From the NCBI GenBank assembly GCA_051000715.1, contig JBPCOB010000233.1, forward strand, positions 1 through 22,571: a DNA stretch of 22,571 nt. Direction: 5' to 3'. Each line of letters starts with the position of its first letter. The stretch's first letter is position 1. A program made the translations under genes and the position numbers. The notes beneath the pieces were generated by a model. The model saw nothing but the letters and a program-made list of their open reading frames with translations, searched no databases and was not told the origin of the DNA. Origin of the DNA: JBPCOB01 sp051000715. GTDB taxonomy: Bacteria; Actinomycetota; Actinomycetes; JALYNC01. This document shows positions 21,961 to 22,571 of this stretch, piece by piece.

Positions 21961-22571
21961 CCGACCCCTTCGACCGCCTCCGCCAGCCGGTTGAGCCGCT
22001 GCCGCCTCCGGCGGGCACTTTCGACCTGCTGCTGGCCCGCGCCCACCGCCGGCGGACCGCCCGGACCACCCTGCTCGCCGCGCTGGTGGCCGTTGTGCTC
22101 TCGGTCGGCGGCGGTTTCACCCTGACGGCCGGCCGGCAGGACAGCAGCGGTCGACTGATAGCTCCGGTCACGGGTGCCAGCGGTACGCCGTCACCCTCGG
22201 CCAATTCACCATCGGCCAAGGGCGCCCCGCCATACCCGCGCACACCAACCACTCGTGGTGGCGTTCCGATCCCTCCGGAAGCTGTCGGCGGTCCGGTGCC
22301 GCGGGGATTCCTGCCGTACTCCTTCACGTCGGTCGGCGGGGGGGTCACCTACCTGCTCGGCGACGCCCCCTGCCGCACGGCACCCTGTACGTCGGTGGTG
22401 CGTAGTACGGACGGCGGAAGGACCTGGGTCGGGCTGCCGGCCCCCAGGGCGCCGCTGCCGCGCTGGCAAGACGGCCGACTGACGTCCGGTTCGAGCGTCC
22501 GCGACCTTCGGTTCGCGTCGCCGCGGGACGGCTGGGCGTACGGCGGCGCGCTCTTCGCCACCCACGACGGC
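21957..22571 (+). CDS. Membrane-anchored BNR/Asp-box protein coupled to the sigma factor (partial)
   Basis: The frame from ATG 21957 stays open to the window end (205 codons), so the C-terminus is missing. A short cytoplasmic part (about 1-40, MTDPFDRLRQPVEPLPPPAG) precedes one membrane segment (about 41-60, TLLAALVAVVLSVGGGFTL). A Ser/Pro/Thr-rich linker (about 75-110) follows. Next comes an extracytoplasmic domain with an Asp-box (RSTDGGRTWVGLP) and a second repeat start (RDLRFASPRDGWAYGG...ATHDG), as in BNR/sialidase-type beta-propellers. The repeats suggest a propeller fold; sugar hydrolysis cannot be claimed. The ATGA overlap with the sigma gene suggests a membrane protein linked to, or sensing for, that sigma factor; this is inference. 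Confidence 0.78.
   Translation, partial: MTDPFDRLRQPVEPLPPPAGTFDLLLARAHRRRTARTTLLAALVAVVLSVGGGFTLTAGRQDSSGRLIAPVTGASGTPSPSANSPSAKGAPPYPRTPTTRGGVPIPPEAVGGPVPRGFLPYSFTSVGGGVTYLLGDAPCRTAPCTSVVRSTDGGRTWVGLPAPRAPLPRWQDGRLTSGSSVRDLRFASPRDGWAYGGALFATHDG

Overview
The window is high-GC DNA (roughly 70% G+C by eye) with frequent GTG starts and GTGA/ATGA stop-start overlaps. It carries a bacterial chromosome segment typical of an actinomycete. The IleS start, the actinobacterial-type T-box, the ileS/traR/lspA/rluD order, the Trp-associated membrane protein, DUF2567, DUF222-HNH and PriA-like HisA all fit Actinomycetia. I cannot fix the family from sequence alone; Micromonosporales or Frankiales-like orders are reasonable guesses. 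No rRNA, tRNA, CRISPR array, insertion sequence or prophage was seen.

Layout. (1) Positions 1-770: the 5' end of ileS on the minus strand, behind a T-box leader with an ATC isoleucine specifier. (2) 774-3637, plus strand: a tightly coupled run of a TraR/DksA zinc-finger protein, lspA, an RluA-type pseudouridine synthase and a double GNAT acetyltransferase. (3) 3550-6513, minus strand: an accessory patch with a DinB-like gene broken by two frameshifts, an intact DUF222-HNH gene, a 300-bp hairpin-rich spacer, and a histidine phosphatase gene broken by two frameshifts. A divergent 2H-phosphoesterase-like gene follows. (4) 7619-13365, plus: dnaE coupled to a DUF6308-like protein, an amidohydrolase and a DUF2567 membrane protein. 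(5) 13380-14797: a LON-substrate-binding-domain gene (minus) and hisA/priA (plus), diverging from only 23 bp. (6) 14857-16329, plus: a small membrane protein, the Trp-associated membrane protein, and a DUF4282 gene broken by one frameshift. (7) 16373-18477: an OmpR-type response regulator and its histidine kinase. (8) 18529-21397: trpC-trpB-trpA. (9) 21448 to the end: an ECF sigma factor and a membrane-anchored BNR/Asp-box protein that runs off the window.

Functionally the window joins translation and envelope housekeeping (ileS, lspA, rluD), replication (dnaE), and histidine/tryptophan synthesis. No trpF is present, so HisA would be expected to be the bifunctional PriA, yet its loop-5 Trp is replaced by Ser.

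The most unusual observations are four. Five apparent frameshifts are all single-G gains or losses in short G runs, confined to three dispensable-looking genes. LON-domain and hisA appear to share overlapping -10 elements, giving two leaderless transcripts. HisA/PriA has lost a conserved substrate-stacking Trp. The spacer at 5773-5916 holds three consecutive hairpins. I found no convincing wholly new defence or mobile system.
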